Shown here piece by piece: positions 17,524 to 26,626 of a stretch of DNA of 64,000 bases. The notes below the pieces were generated by a model. That model saw only the letters and a list, made by a program, of their open reading frames with translations. It ran no database searches and was not told the origin of the DNA. The first letter of the stretch is position 1. Each line of letters opens with the position of its first letter. Location of the stretch: contig CAWIES010000002.1 of the NCBI GenBank assembly GCA_963835215.1, positions 62,001 to 126,000 of the forward strand. Direction: 5' to 3'. This DNA is from Roseiarcus sp963835215 (GTDB lineage Bacteria; Pseudomonadota; Alphaproteobacteria; Rhizobiales; Beijerinckiaceae). A program made the position numbers and the translations under genes.

Positions 17524-18423
17524 TTGACGGCGGCTGACTATTTTCTTGGCGTGGACGGCGGCGCGACGCGCTGCCGAGCGCGTTTGCGCGATCGCGCGGG
17601 CCAAGCGCTCGGCGAAGCCGAGGGACCGGCGGCCAACATCTATGTCGACTTCGCCGCCGCCCTCACGGCCGTGCTCGACGTTACGTCGCAAGCGTTGCGC
17701 AAGAGCGGGATCGACGAATCGACGAGAGGCCGCGTTGCGCTGGGGCTGGGCATCGCGGGTCTCTCCAGCGAAGTCGACGCGGAGCGGGTCGCCGCAGCGC
17801 TCACCGGCTGGGCGAGCGTTCGCGCCGCCAACGACGCGGTGACGGCTTGCCTCGGCGCCCACGCCGGAGCGGACGGCGGCCTCATCATCGCCGGGACCGG
17901 CTCGGCGGGTCTTGCGCTGGTCGATGGTTGCACGACCATCGTTGGCGGGCGCGGCTTTCTGCTCGGCGACGATGGCGCCGCGGCGCGGATCGGCGCCGAC
18001 GCGGTGCGCGCCGCGCTGCGCGCCTTCGACCAGCTCGAGCCGATGAGCGGCCTGTCGCGCGAGATTCTCGCGCATTTCGACGACGACCCACTGGCGATGA
18101 CGCGCTGGGCGCTCACCGCCAAACCCGGCGACTACGGCGCCTTCGCGCCTTTGGCGCTGAGCGCCGCCGAGCGTGGCGAAGACGGCGCGCGCGGTATCGT
18201 CGCCGCCGCTGCGCAGGCGATTGCGGCGCTCGTTCAAGCGGTCGAAGCGCGCGGGGCGCGGCGCATCGCCATCGCCGGCGGGTTGGCGGAGCCGATCCGC
18301 AAGGCCCTGCCCGCCGAACTCGCCGCACGCTTGCTGCGCCCCCTGTTCGATCCCGCCGACGGCGCCGTCCTGCTGGCCGGGGGCGTTCTGCCGGCCTCGC
18401 AAACGGGAGAGCGCGCGAAATGA
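17524..18423 (+). CDS. BadF/BadG-type ATPase, probable N-acetylglucosamine kinase
   Basis: 299 residues from TTG 17524 (weak GGAACG upstream; an upstream start at 17440 adds a tail unlike the family). It has the sugar-kinase ASKHA fold: phosphate loop YFLGVDGGATRCRARL, second loop GLIIAGTGSAGLAL, and FLLGDDGAAARIGADAVRAAL. BadF-type proteins of this length next to nagA are usually GlcNAc kinases, making GlcNAc-6-phosphate. It is the first gene of the rightward operon and overlaps the next gene by four bases (ATGA). Confidence 0.8.
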   Translation: MTAADYFLGVDGGATRCRARLRDRAGQALGEAEGPAANIYVDFAAALTAVLDVTSQALRKSGIDESTRGRVALGLGIAGLSSEVDAERVAAALTGWASVRAANDAVTACLGAHAGADGGLIIAGTGSAGLALVDGCTTIVGGRGFLLGDDGAAARIGADAVRAALRAFDQLEPMSGLSREILAHFDDDPLAMTRWALTAKPGDYGAFAPLALSAAERGEDGARGIVAAAAQAIAALVQAVEARGARRIAIAGGLAEPIRKALPAELAARLLRPLFDPADGAVLLAGGVLPASQTGERAK

Positions 18424-19178
18424 GCACGGCGCAATTGTCGGGCGGCGGCAAACTTTACAAGACCATCGGCGAAACGCTGAAACGCGAGATCGCCAGCGGA
18501 CGCTTTGCCGAGACGCAGGTGCTTCCCGGCGAGCGGACGCTGTGCGAGATGTTCGACATATCGCGCACGACGTTGCGCCGCGCCATCGTCGAACTGGTCG
18601 CCGAAGGGCTGCTGTTTCATCGCCACGGCGCTGGCACCTTCATTCGCCGCGCCGCGCCACGCGTTGATCAACCGACCTCGCGCCTGACCGGCTTCACCGA
18701 GGACATGCGACTGCGTGGCTTCGCGGCAAGTTCGCGCGAGTTGGAGCGCGGCGTCTATCTACCGACGCCCGAAGAAGCGATGATGCTCGGCGTCGGACCG
18801 AGCGAGCGCGTCATGCGGCTTTCGCGGCTACGTCTGGCGAGTGACAAACCGATGGCGATCGAGCACGCCGTCGTTCCATGCCGTTTTTTGCCCGATCTCG
18901 ACGCGATCGGCGCCTCGCTCTACGACGCGCTGGAGGCGCGTCATTTCCGGCCGGCGCGCGGGCTGGAGCGATTGCGCGCGACCCTGCTCAGCGACGCGGA
19001 CGCCGCATTGCTGGAGGTCGAAAGCCGCAGCCCTGCGCTCTACATCCAACGCATCGCCTATCTTGCCGACGGGCAATGCGTCGAGTTCACGCGCTCCTAC
19101 TACCGAGGCGACGCTTACGATTTCGTGTCCGAACTCACCTTGTCCGGCCCTGGGCGCAAGGGAAAGAGCGAGCGCTGA
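18420..19178 (+). CDS. GntR-family regulator with UTRA domain
   Basis: 252 residues from ATG 18420, overlapping the kinase stop. The N-terminal winged helix reads IGETLKREIASGRFAETQVLPGERTLCEMFDISRTTLRRAIVELVAEGLLFHRHGAGTFI. The C-terminal UTRA ligand domain (from about residue 85) reads RLTGFTEDMRLRGF...KPMAIEHAVVPCRFLPDL and ends VEFTRSYYRGDAYDFVSEL. This is the architecture of NagR/DasR-type regulators that bind GlcNAc-6-phosphate or glucosamine-6-phosphate. The repeats at 17388-17444 are its likely operators. Confidence 0.88.
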   Translation: MSTAQLSGGGKLYKTIGETLKREIASGRFAETQVLPGERTLCEMFDISRTTLRRAIVELVAEGLLFHRHGAGTFIRRAAPRVDQPTSRLTGFTEDMRLRGFAASSRELERGVYLPTPEEAMMLGVGPSERVMRLSRLRLASDKPMAIEHAVVPCRFLPDLDAIGASLYDALEARHFRPARGLERLRATLLSDADAALLEVESRSPALYIQRIAYLADGQCVEFTRSYYRGDAYDFVSELTLSGPGRKGKSER

Positions 19179-19179
19179 T

Positions 19180-20214
19180 ATGCCGGCTTCCCCCACGCAT
19201 ATGCTGAACGAGATTGGCGAGGCGGGCGCCGTCGTGGCGCGTCAGCTCGCGCGCAACCGCGACGCGATGAGCGAGCTCGGCCAGCGCCTGCGCGAGATGA
19301 CGCCGCGCGTCGTTGTGACCAATGCGCGCGGCAGCTCCGATCATTGCGCGCTCTCGCTCAAATATCTGATCGAGATCACGCTCGGCGCGCCGTGCGCTTC
19401 GATCGGTCCGTCGATCGCTTCGCTTTACCATGCGCCGCTTCGTCTCGAGGACGCGCTGGCGATTTCGATCTCGCAGTCTGGGGTGAGCCCCGACATTGTC
19501 GCGATGCAACGCGCCGCGCAGCGCGCCGGCGCGCTGACGCTGGCCTTCGTCAATGACGAGGCCTCGCCGCTGGCAACCGAAGCAGATCGCCTGGCGCCGC
19601 TGTGCGCCGGGTTGGAGCGATCCGTCGCGGCGACGAAATCCATGATCGCCGGCATGGCGGGCGCAGCGAGCCTCGTCGCCGCCTGGAGCGAGGACGAGGG
19701 CCTGGCGGCCGGGCTCGCCGCGCTGCCCGAATTGCTGACGCAGCAGAGCGCGCCGGCCCCAGGCGCCATGGTCGAGCGGCTCGCCGGCGCGCGCTCGGCC
19801 TATGTTCTCGGGCGCGGCGCGACCTTCGCGATCGCCGCGGAAGCCGCTTTAAAGCTGAAGGAAACTTGCGCGATTCACGCCGAAGCGTTCTCGTCGGCCG
19901 AGGTGCTGCACGGCCCGGCGGAGATCGTGACGCCGGGCTTTCCGGTGATCGCCTTTCTGCCGCAAGACGAAGCGCGCGAGGGCATGAACGAGACCCTGCG
20001 CCGGCTGCGCGGCATGGGCGCCGAGGTGCTAATCATCGATGCGGGCGGCAAGGATGACGGCGGCAGGCTGGCCGCCGCCGACGCCGCGCATCCCTATCTG
20101 ACGGCGATTGCGATGATCCATCGCTTCTACCGACTGGTGGAGGCCTGCGCACTTCGTCTCGGGCGCGATCCCGACCGGCCGAAAAATCTAAGCAAAGTCA
20201 CGGAAACGTTCTGA
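19180..20214 (+). CDS. Two-SIS-domain glucosamine-6-phosphate deaminase (NagB-II type)
   Basis: 344 residues from ATG 19180, one base after the regulator stop. The first SIS domain has NARGSSDHCALSLKYLIE and SISQSGVSPDI. The second has VLGRGATFAIAAEAALKLKETCAIHAEAFSSAEVLHGPAEIV, where the glutamate and His in EVLHGP match the isomerase active site of GlmS. It lacks the glutaminase half of GlmS, as NagB-II proteins do. It converts glucosamine-6-phosphate to fructose-6-phosphate and ammonia, using the NagA product made by the next gene. Confidence 0.87.
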   Translation: MPASPTHMLNEIGEAGAVVARQLARNRDAMSELGQRLREMTPRVVVTNARGSSDHCALSLKYLIEITLGAPCASIGPSIASLYHAPLRLEDALAISISQSGVSPDIVAMQRAAQRAGALTLAFVNDEASPLATEADRLAPLCAGLERSVAATKSMIAGMAGAASLVAAWSEDEGLAAGLAALPELLTQQSAPAPGAMVERLAGARSAYVLGRGATFAIAAEAALKLKETCAIHAEAFSSAEVLHGPAEIVTPGFPVIAFLPQDEAREGMNETLRRLRGMGAEVLIIDAGGKDDGGRLAAADAAHPYLTAIAMIHRFYRLVEACALRLGRDPDRPKNLSKVTETF

Positions 20215-21347
20215 TGCGAATTTTCACCGGCGCCCGCGTGTTCGACGGAGAGCGGTTCCACGACGACAGCGCGGTCGTCGTCGAGGGAGGCCGCGTGCGC
20301 GCGATCGTCCCTCACGCCGATCGCCCAAGCGGCGAAACGGTCGATCTCTCCAGTGGCATGCTGGCGCCGGGCTTTGTCGATTGGCAGGTCAATGGCGGCG
20401 GCGGCGCGCTGTTCAACCAATCGCCTGACCTTGAGACCATTCGCCGCATCGTCGTTTCGCATCGCGCTTACGGCACCACGGCGCTCCTGCCGACCGTCAT
20501 CACCGACGCGCCGCGCGTCCTCAGCGCGGCGCTGGCGGCGGCTCGGGAGGCGCAAGCGACAATCCCTGGCGCGCTCGGCGTCCACGTCGAGGGGCCGTTC
20601 ATCGATCCACGGCGCAAGGGCGCCCATCCCGTCGAATGGATACGTCCCTTAGGCGACGCGGACGCGGCGGCGCTGATCGAGGCCCGCGCCGGCGCGATGG
20701 TTGTGACCTTGGCGCCAGTTTCGGCGTCGAACGCGTTGATCGCGCGTCTCGCGCGCGCTGGAATCGTCGTCAGTATCGGCCACGCCGAGGCGACCTCCGA
20801 AGAGGCGCTGGCGGCGTTCGACGCAGGCGCGCGATCCGTCACGCATCTCTACAATGCGATGAGCCAGCTTGGGCATCGCTCACCCGGCCTCGTCGGCGCG
20901 GCGCTGGCCGACCCGCGCATCACCTGCGGCTTTATCGCTGACGGTTTCCATGTCCACGAGACCGCCGGCCGCGTCGCTTTGCGCGCAAAAGGCGCGGAGC
21001 GGATTGCGCTGATCTCCGACGCCATGCCCTCGGCGGCGGGCGGACCGAAGCAATACGAGTTGCAAGGCCGCCGAGTCACACAGACGGGACTCAAGCTCAC
21101 CTTGGAGGACGGCACATTGGCGGGCGCCGCGATCACGATGCTCGACGCCGTGCGCTATTGCGTCGCGCGCCTCGGCGCGCCGCTCGGCCACGCCTTGCGC
21201 ATGGCGACGCTGACGCCCGCGCAGCTTTTGCGCATCGAGGCTTCGCACGGTTCGCTGCGGCCCGGCGCGCACGCAGACCTCGTTCATTTGAGCGCGGATC
21301 TGGAATTGCTCGGCGTCTGGATCAGCGGCGCGAAGGCGCGGGCGTAA
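20214..21347 (+). CDS. nagA: N-acetylglucosamine-6-phosphate deacetylase
   Basis: 377 residues, metal-dependent amidohydrolase fold. Motifs in order: PGFVDWQVNGGGGALFNQ, HVEGPFIDPRRKGAH (metal ligand Glu), GHAEATSEEAL and SVTHLYNAMSQLGHRSPGLVG (metal ligand His), and ISDAMPSAAGG with the catalytic Asp. It removes acetate from GlcNAc-6-phosphate. Its ATG overlaps the last base of the deaminase stop. Operon order kinase, regulator, deaminase, nagA is a complete GlcNAc breakdown set. Confidence 0.93.
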   Translation: MRIFTGARVFDGERFHDDSAVVVEGGRVRAIVPHADRPSGETVDLSSGMLAPGFVDWQVNGGGGALFNQSPDLETIRRIVVSHRAYGTTALLPTVITDAPRVLSAALAAAREAQATIPGALGVHVEGPFIDPRRKGAHPVEWIRPLGDADAAALIEARAGAMVVTLAPVSASNALIARLARAGIVVSIGHAEATSEEALAAFDAGARSVTHLYNAMSQLGHRSPGLVGAALADPRITCGFIADGFHVHETAGRVALRAKGAERIALISDAMPSAAGGPKQYELQGRRVTQTGLKLTLEDGTLAGAAITMLDAVRYCVARLGAPLGHALRMATLTPAQLLRIEASHGSLRPGAHADLVHLSADLELLGVWISGAKARA

Positions 21348-21377
21348 CTGAAGCGCCTGCGCGAGGACGGTTGCCGA

Positions 21378-22073
21378 CTACACCTCGAGCCACTCCTTGC
21401 GAACGGCATCGTTGGCTTTCAGTTCGTCCGGCGTGCCCTCGAACACGATGCGACCATGCCCCATGACATAGACGCGGTGCGAAATCCGCAGCGCTATCGA
21501 CAGCTTCTGCTCGACCAGGAGGATGGCGACGCCGGCGGCGGCGATCCGCGCGACGAGGTCGCCCACCTGCTGCACGATCAGTGGCGCCAAGCCCTCCGTC
21601 GGCTCGTCGATCATAATGAGCTCCGGATCGCCCATCAGCGTCCGGCAGATGGTCAGCATCTGCTTCTCGCCACCGGATAAGAACCCGGCCTGCGTATCGG
21701 CGCGCGCGGCGAGGTTGGGAAACATCTCGAGCATGCCTTCGAGCGGCCATTTGCCGGGACGGCGGACATCCTTGACGCCGAGCAAAAGATTCTGACGCAC
21801 GGTGAGACCGGGGAAGATGTCGCGATGCTCGGGCACGTAGCCGAGACCGTGGCGCGCGATCTCGTAGCTCGGCAGGCCCGCGATATCCTTCCCCTTGAAG
21901 CGGATCGCGCCCTGCGGCGACACTTCGCCCATGATTGCCTTGACGGTGGTGGAGCGGCCGACGCCATTCCGCCCCAACAGGCTGACGACCTCGCCGGCGG
22001 CGACGTCGAGATCGACGCCTTGCAGGATGTGGCTTTTGCCGTAATAGGCGTGAAGGGCCCTGACTTCCAGCAT
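21378..22073 (-). CDS. livF: Liv-type ABC transporter ATPase LivF with Walker A Lys-to-Arg change
   Basis: 231 residues, LivF family: VRALHAYYGKSHILQGVDLDV, signature LSGGEKQMLTICRTLM, Walker B LIMIDEPTEGLAPLIV. The Walker A reads GRNGVGRST, so the normally invariant lysine is Arg40 (codon CGC, read directly). I recall GRNGxGRST in some other LivF proteins, so this may be a subfamily trait rather than damage. It overlaps livG by one base and is last in the leftward operon livHMGF. Confidence 0.92.
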   Translation of the reverse strand: MLEVRALHAYYGKSHILQGVDLDVAAGEVVSLLGRNGVGRSTTVKAIMGEVSPQGAIRFKGKDIAGLPSYEIARHGLGYVPEHRDIFPGLTVRQNLLLGVKDVRRPGKWPLEGMLEMFPNLAARADTQAGFLSGGEKQMLTICRTLMGDPELIMIDEPTEGLAPLIVQQVGDLVARIAAAGVAILLVEQKLSIALRISHRVYVMGHGRIVFEGTPDELKANDAVRKEWLEV

Positions 22074-22822
22074 CAGTGAGCCGCCTCGCCGAGATAGGCT
22101 TCCCTGACCCTCGGATTGCCACGGATTTCCTCAGGCGTGCCGGAGGCGACGATGTGTCCGTAGACCATAACCGAGATACGGTCGGCGAGACCGAACACCA
22201 CGCTCATGTCGTGCTCGACGATCACCAGCGTGCGTCCCTCGCTCAGGCGACGGATCAGCGCGACTGCCCGTTCGGTCTCCGCGCGGCTCATACCCGCGGT
22301 CGGCTCGTCCAGCAGGATGACACTGGGGTCGCCGGCGATTGTGATGCCGATCTCGAGCGCCCGCTGCTCGGCATAGGTCAACAATCCGGCTGGCACGTCG
22401 CGGCGGTGGCCGAGATGAATGTCTTCGAGGATCCGCGCGGTGCGACGCCCGACTTCCGGCAGATGATCGACGCTCTTCCAGAAGGCGTAGCGATGGCCGG
22501 TCGCCCACAGCACAGCGCAGCGGACGTTTTCCCAAACCGTCATCTTGGTAAAGACGTTGGTGACCTGGAACGAGCGCGACAGCCCGCGCCTGTTGATCTC
22601 GAACGGCCTCAGTCCGGAGATCACGTCGCCATTCAGTCGGATCTCGCCCGAGCTTGGCTTGATGTAACCGCTGATCAGGTTGAAGGTCGTCGATTTGCCG
22701 GCGCCGTTCGGACCGATGATGGCGTGGCGCTCACCTTGCGCGATGCTCAGATTAAGGTCGTCGATAATGCTCACATTGCCGAAGCGCTTCTCGAGGGCGT
22801 TGATTGCGATGGCTGCGGTCAC
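22073..22822 (-). CDS. livG: Liv-type ABC transporter ATPase LivG
   Basis: 249 residues with a canonical Walker A (GPNGAGKST, about residues 37-45), LSRSFQVTNVFTKMTVWENV after it, and Walker B VILLDEPTAGMSRAETER. The usual LSGGQ signature is replaced by LLTYAEQRALEIG, a variant common in LivG proteins of aromatic-acid or urea-type transporters. It pairs with LivF as a heterodimer and overlaps livM by four bases. Confidence 0.93.
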   Translation of the reverse strand: MTAAIAINALEKRFGNVSIIDDLNLSIAQGERHAIIGPNGAGKSTTFNLISGYIKPSSGEIRLNGDVISGLRPFEINRRGLSRSFQVTNVFTKMTVWENVRCAVLWATGHRYAFWKSVDHLPEVGRRTARILEDIHLGHRRDVPAGLLTYAEQRALEIGITIAGDPSVILLDEPTAGMSRAETERAVALIRRLSEGRTLVIVEHDMSVVFGLADRISVMVYGHIVASGTPEEIRGNPRVREAYLGEAAH

Positions 22823-24123
22823 GCGAGATACCCCCGATCACGGGCCACGGTGGCGGCGCGATCCCACGCTTCGGCGACACGCCGCCAGGCGACACGGGCG
22901 ATCAGGAAACCGCCAACAACGAGAACCGCCGCAGCGACCCACGTGCTCCGCGCCGTCGCGTCGAAGGGCATCCCGAGCAGATTGATGACATTGCTCTCGC
23001 CTTCGCTCGCAGTGTAGCGCGCGACTGTCTCGATCGCGAGGATGACGCCGAGCGCCAGCGCCAGCGTCGGCAGCGCTGCGACGAGATAGGACGGTATCAC
23101 CATGGCAAGCGATCTGGCGCGGATCAGCGGACGGTGCGCCATCAGGATGCCCGCGATGCCGCCTGGCGCCAACATGACGATGCCGATGAAAATGACGCCA
23201 AAATAAAGCTGCCAGATCGTCGTTACGCTGGTGAGCTCCAGTTGCAGATATGTCACGAGGATGGCGCCAAGGATCGGACCGAAAAAATAGGCCGTGCCGC
23301 CGATGAACGCAGCGAACAGCACGAGGCCCGATTGGGTCGCGCCAAGATAGGCGGAGTTGGCGATCTCGAAATTGATGGCGGTGAGACCGCCCGCGACGCC
23401 AGCGAAGAAGCCGGCGAAGCCGTAGGCGAGATAGCGGACGAAGTGAGGATTGTAGCCGATGAACTCGACGCGCTCCGGATTGTCACGCACCGCGTTGCAG
23501 ATGCGGCCGAGCGGCGTGCGGGTCAGCCCGTACATCGCGAGCGCCGAGACCATCACCCAAAACGCGATCAGGTAATAGACTTGGCGCTGCGGCCCGAACG
23601 TCCAGCCGAACATGTGCGGCAGGGCGGTGCGGTCGGTGGTGATGCCGGATTCGCCGCCGAATACGCTGCGCAGGATGAGCGACGACGATGCGACCAGTTC
23701 ACCAACGCCGAGGGAGATCATCGCAAACACGGTCCCGGCGCGTCTGGTCACCACCCAGCCGAACACGATCGCGAAAGCAAGGCCGCCGATGCCGCCGAAC
23801 AGCGGAATGAAGGGCAGCGGGATTGGCCAGTTGTGAATGGCGACCGCGTTCATGACGTGGACGGCCAGGAAGCCGCCAAGGCCGTAATGAACCGCGTGAC
23901 CGAACGACAATAGCCCGGTCTGGCCGAGCAGGATGTTGTAGGAAAGCGCGAAGATGATGGCGGCGCCGATCAGGCTGAACAATGTCAGCGAGCCGCCCGA
24001 GGCGAAGACCAGCGGCAGGACGACAAGCGCGATCGCGGCGATCAGCCAGGCGCCGTAGAAACGCAGGCGGCCGCCTGACTGCTCCTTCAGCATATCGGGC
24101 GCGGCGCCTGCGGCATTGCTCAC
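22819..24123 (-). CDS. livM: Liv-type ABC transporter permease LivM, long form
   Basis: 434 residues. The core permease has SYNILLGQTGLLSFGHAVHYGLGGFLAVH and, later, GYNPHFVRYLAYGFAGFFAGVAGGL. After the usual end (about residue 325) there is an extension of roughly 100 residues with two more hydrophobic stretches (YLVAALPTLALALGVILAIE and STWVAAAVLVVGGFLIA). Such long LivM proteins occur in rhizobial relatives as I recall. It overlaps livH by four bases. Confidence 0.9.
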   Translation of the reverse strand: MSNAAGAAPDMLKEQSGGRLRFYGAWLIAAIALVVLPLVFASGGSLTLFSLIGAAIIFALSYNILLGQTGLLSFGHAVHYGLGGFLAVHVMNAVAIHNWPIPLPFIPLFGGIGGLAFAIVFGWVVTRRAGTVFAMISLGVGELVASSSLILRSVFGGESGITTDRTALPHMFGWTFGPQRQVYYLIAFWVMVSALAMYGLTRTPLGRICNAVRDNPERVEFIGYNPHFVRYLAYGFAGFFAGVAGGLTAINFEIANSAYLGATQSGLVLFAAFIGGTAYFFGPILGAILVTYLQLELTSVTTIWQLYFGVIFIGIVMLAPGGIAGILMAHRPLIRARSLAMVIPSYLVAALPTLALALGVILAIETVARYTASEGESNVINLLGMPFDATARSTWVAAAVLVVGGFLIARVAWRRVAEAWDRAATVARDRGYLA

Positions 24124-25067
24124 GTCTCGCGCGTCCCCAAGAGGCCCATGGGACGAATGATCAGGATCAGCACCAGCAACACATAGGGCAGGATCGGCGC
24201 GATCTGGGCGATGGTGACGTTCCAGATATCGGTCAGAACCGACGGGCCAAGGCTCGGGTCGAGCGGCCCGAACGCGCTCGCAAGCGAGCCGTTCAACGCG
24301 ACCGCAAAGGTCTGGATCAATCCGATCAGGAGCGAAGCGATGAAGGCGCCGGGCAGCGAGCCCAGGCCGCCGAATACGACAACGACAAACAGGATCGGGC
24401 CGAGCAGGACAGCCATGTCGGACTGCGTCACCAGCGCGGGGCCGGCGATGACGCCGGCAAGGCCCGCGAGCGCGCTGCCGACGCCGAACACCAGCATGAA
24501 GATGCGCCCGACATTGTGGCCGAGATGGCCGACCATGTTCGGATGGGTCAACGCGGCCTGCACGATGAGACCGACCCGCGTCCGCTTGAGCACGAGCAGA
24601 AGCGCCACGAAGATCGCTGCCGAGACCACCAGCATGAAGATCTTGTAGGCGGGATAATTGGTGGAAAACACGGTGAAGGCGGGAAAGTCGAGCGCCGCCG
24701 GAATCCGGTAATCGACCGGACTCTTGCCCCAGATCATCGAGACGATTTCCTCGATCGCGTAGGCGAGGCCGAAAGTCAGCAGGAGCTCAGCGACATGCCC
24801 ATGTTTGTGGGTGTTTCGCAGGCCGTAGCGCTCGACCGCCATGCCGACCGCGCCGACCAAGAGCGGCGCGAGCGCCAAAGCCGGCCAAAAGCCGATCCAA
24901 CGGGTGAGCTGGTAACCGAAAAACGCTCCCAGCATGTAGAAGCTCGCATGGGCGAAGTTGAGCACGCCCATCATGCTGAAGATGACAGTGAGGCCGCTGG
25001 ACAACAGGAACAGCAGCATCCCGAACAGAACGCCGTTGAGAGTCGAAATGACGACCAATTCAAGCAC
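24120..25067 (-). CDS. livH: Liv-type ABC transporter permease LivH
   Basis: 315 residues, about eight membrane segments. The start STLNGVLFGMLLFLLSSGLTVIFSMMGVLNFAHASFYMLGAFFGY is diagnostic for LivH. The conserved loop GSALAGLAGVIAGP follows, and the C-terminus ends RPMGLLGTRET. It forms the channel with LivM. Confidence 0.93.
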   Translation of the reverse strand: MLELVVISTLNGVLFGMLLFLLSSGLTVIFSMMGVLNFAHASFYMLGAFFGYQLTRWIGFWPALALAPLLVGAVGMAVERYGLRNTHKHGHVAELLLTFGLAYAIEEIVSMIWGKSPVDYRIPAALDFPAFTVFSTNYPAYKIFMLVVSAAIFVALLLVLKRTRVGLIVQAALTHPNMVGHLGHNVGRIFMLVFGVGSALAGLAGVIAGPALVTQSDMAVLLGPILFVVVVFGGLGSLPGAFIASLLIGLIQTFAVALNGSLASAFGPLDPSLGPSVLTDIWNVTIAQIAPILPYVLLVLILIIRPMGLLGTRET

Positions 25068-25200
25068 GGCGCGCTCGCGGAATGACCCTACGGGGCGATG
25101 ACGACAAGCTCAGCATAAGCGCCGTCCGGCATGGCCGTCGATGTCGGACGAGCGCGCGCCCGGCGCCACGATAGCGCGCGGGCGCCTTTTCGCTGGCCAA

Positions 25201-26439
25201 TCAGGGCCGCTTCATGTTGCAGGTCGTCGGCACGATGGTCTGCGCCGTGTCGATCTTGGACACGAGGCTCCAACCCCAGTCAGTATTTTCCTCGACGAAC
25301 GGATCCTTGTCCTTGTCGGTCAAGCTGCCGAACGAGGAGATATAGATCGGCTGGAAGAACTGGTGATCGTCCGCGCGCATGAACCCCTGGCCGCCGTCGA
25401 GGACGTCGAACTTAAGGCCTTCGAGCGCCGCGGCCACTTTCACCGGATCGATCGAATTGGCCTTCTCGGCGGCGATCTTGAACATTCGCATCTCGTTGAC
25501 GGCGCGCGGGTACCAAACCGAGATGCCGACCTTGGCGCGGAAGTCCTTCTCGAAATCCATCGCGGCTTTGTCGCCGGAGTTCGGGATGCCTTCGGTGATC
25601 TGGAAGACCTGGTGATCCAGGCCGGTCTGCTTGATCGCGGTCGGGCCGCCGGCGCCGCCGGCGTAGTAGGTGTACCAGTTGACCTTGAGGCCAGCGTCGG
25701 CGGCCGCTTTCAGAAGCAGCGCGAAGTCCTGTCCCCAATTGCCGGTCACCACGCTATCGGCCCCCGACGCCTTGATCTTGGCGATGTAGGGCGAGAAGTC
25801 GACGACCTTGAGCAGCGGGTGCAACTCATCGCCGACGATCTCGACGTCTGGCCGCTTGTCGGCCAGCATCTTGCGCGCCTGAGTGCGAACCGACTGGCCG
25901 AAGGAATAGTCCTGATTGATCAGATAGACTTTCTTGATGGACGGCTGTCCCTTCATATAATTGGTGAGCGCCTCCATCTTGGTGTCCGCGCCGGCGTCCC
26001 AGCGGAAGTGCCAAAAGCTGCACTTGTCGTTGGTCAAGGCCGGATCGATCGCGCCGTAGTTGAAATAGAGAACTTCCTTGCCGGGATTGCGCTCATTGTT
26101 CTTGGTGACGAAGTCCTCCAGCGCCGCGCCGACGGCGGAGCCGTTGCCCTGGGTGATGTAATGGATGCCGGCGTCAATCGCGTTCTGGGCCTGGACCAAG
26201 CTTTCCTGCGGATTGGTCTTATTGTCCAGCGGCACGATTTCGATCTTGTGGCCGAGCACGCCGCCCTTGGCGTTCAGCTCATCGGCGAGGTACTGATACG
26301 TCTTGAGGCCGACTTCGCCAACGCTGGCGCCGCCTCCGGACAAGGGATCAATAAAACCAATCTTGACGCTGTCCTGCGCATGCGCCGTCCCAAGGACGAA
26401 CGGCAGCAACATTGCGGCGGTCATGACAATTATGCGCAT
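25201..26439 (-). CDS. Liv-type periplasmic substrate-binding protein
   Basis: 412 residues with a cleavable signal peptide (MTAAMLLPFVLGTAHAQ) and then VKIGFIDPLSGGGASVGEVGLKTYQYLADELNAKGGVLGHKIEIV, the usual Liv-type N-lobe. SFWHFRWDAGADTKMEALTNYM and INQDYSFGQSV follow. The sequence does not fix the ligand. In this group it may be a branched amino acid, an aromatic acid or an amide. The adjacent feruloyl esterase hints at an aromatic acid, but no shared operator was seen. It is first in the operon, 133 bases ahead of livH. Confidence 0.9.
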   Translation of the reverse strand: MRIIVMTAAMLLPFVLGTAHAQDSVKIGFIDPLSGGGASVGEVGLKTYQYLADELNAKGGVLGHKIEIVPLDNKTNPQESLVQAQNAIDAGIHYITQGNGSAVGAALEDFVTKNNERNPGKEVLYFNYGAIDPALTNDKCSFWHFRWDAGADTKMEALTNYMKGQPSIKKVYLINQDYSFGQSVRTQARKMLADKRPDVEIVGDELHPLLKVVDFSPYIAKIKASGADSVVTGNWGQDFALLLKAAADAGLKVNWYTYYAGGAGGPTAIKQTGLDHQVFQITEGIPNSGDKAAMDFEKDFRAKVGISVWYPRAVNEMRMFKIAAEKANSIDPVKVAAALEGLKFDVLDGGQGFMRADDHQFFQPIYISSFGSLTDKDKDPFVEENTDWGWSLVSKIDTAQTIVPTTCNMKRP

Positions 26440-26626
26440 GCTCGGGCTTCCTCTCTACAGTTCGTGGGACCGCGCAAAGGTCCTACCGATCGAAGTCAAA
26501 CAAGACAGTCTACAGTCCGACTCGCCAAGCGTTGACGAGGCTGTGCGCGCCCCGGCCGAGTCGCGGAGCACGATCAAGGCCCGAGCGATCGACTTGCTGA
26601 GCGCGATTCGCGGATCGGCAGGCAGA

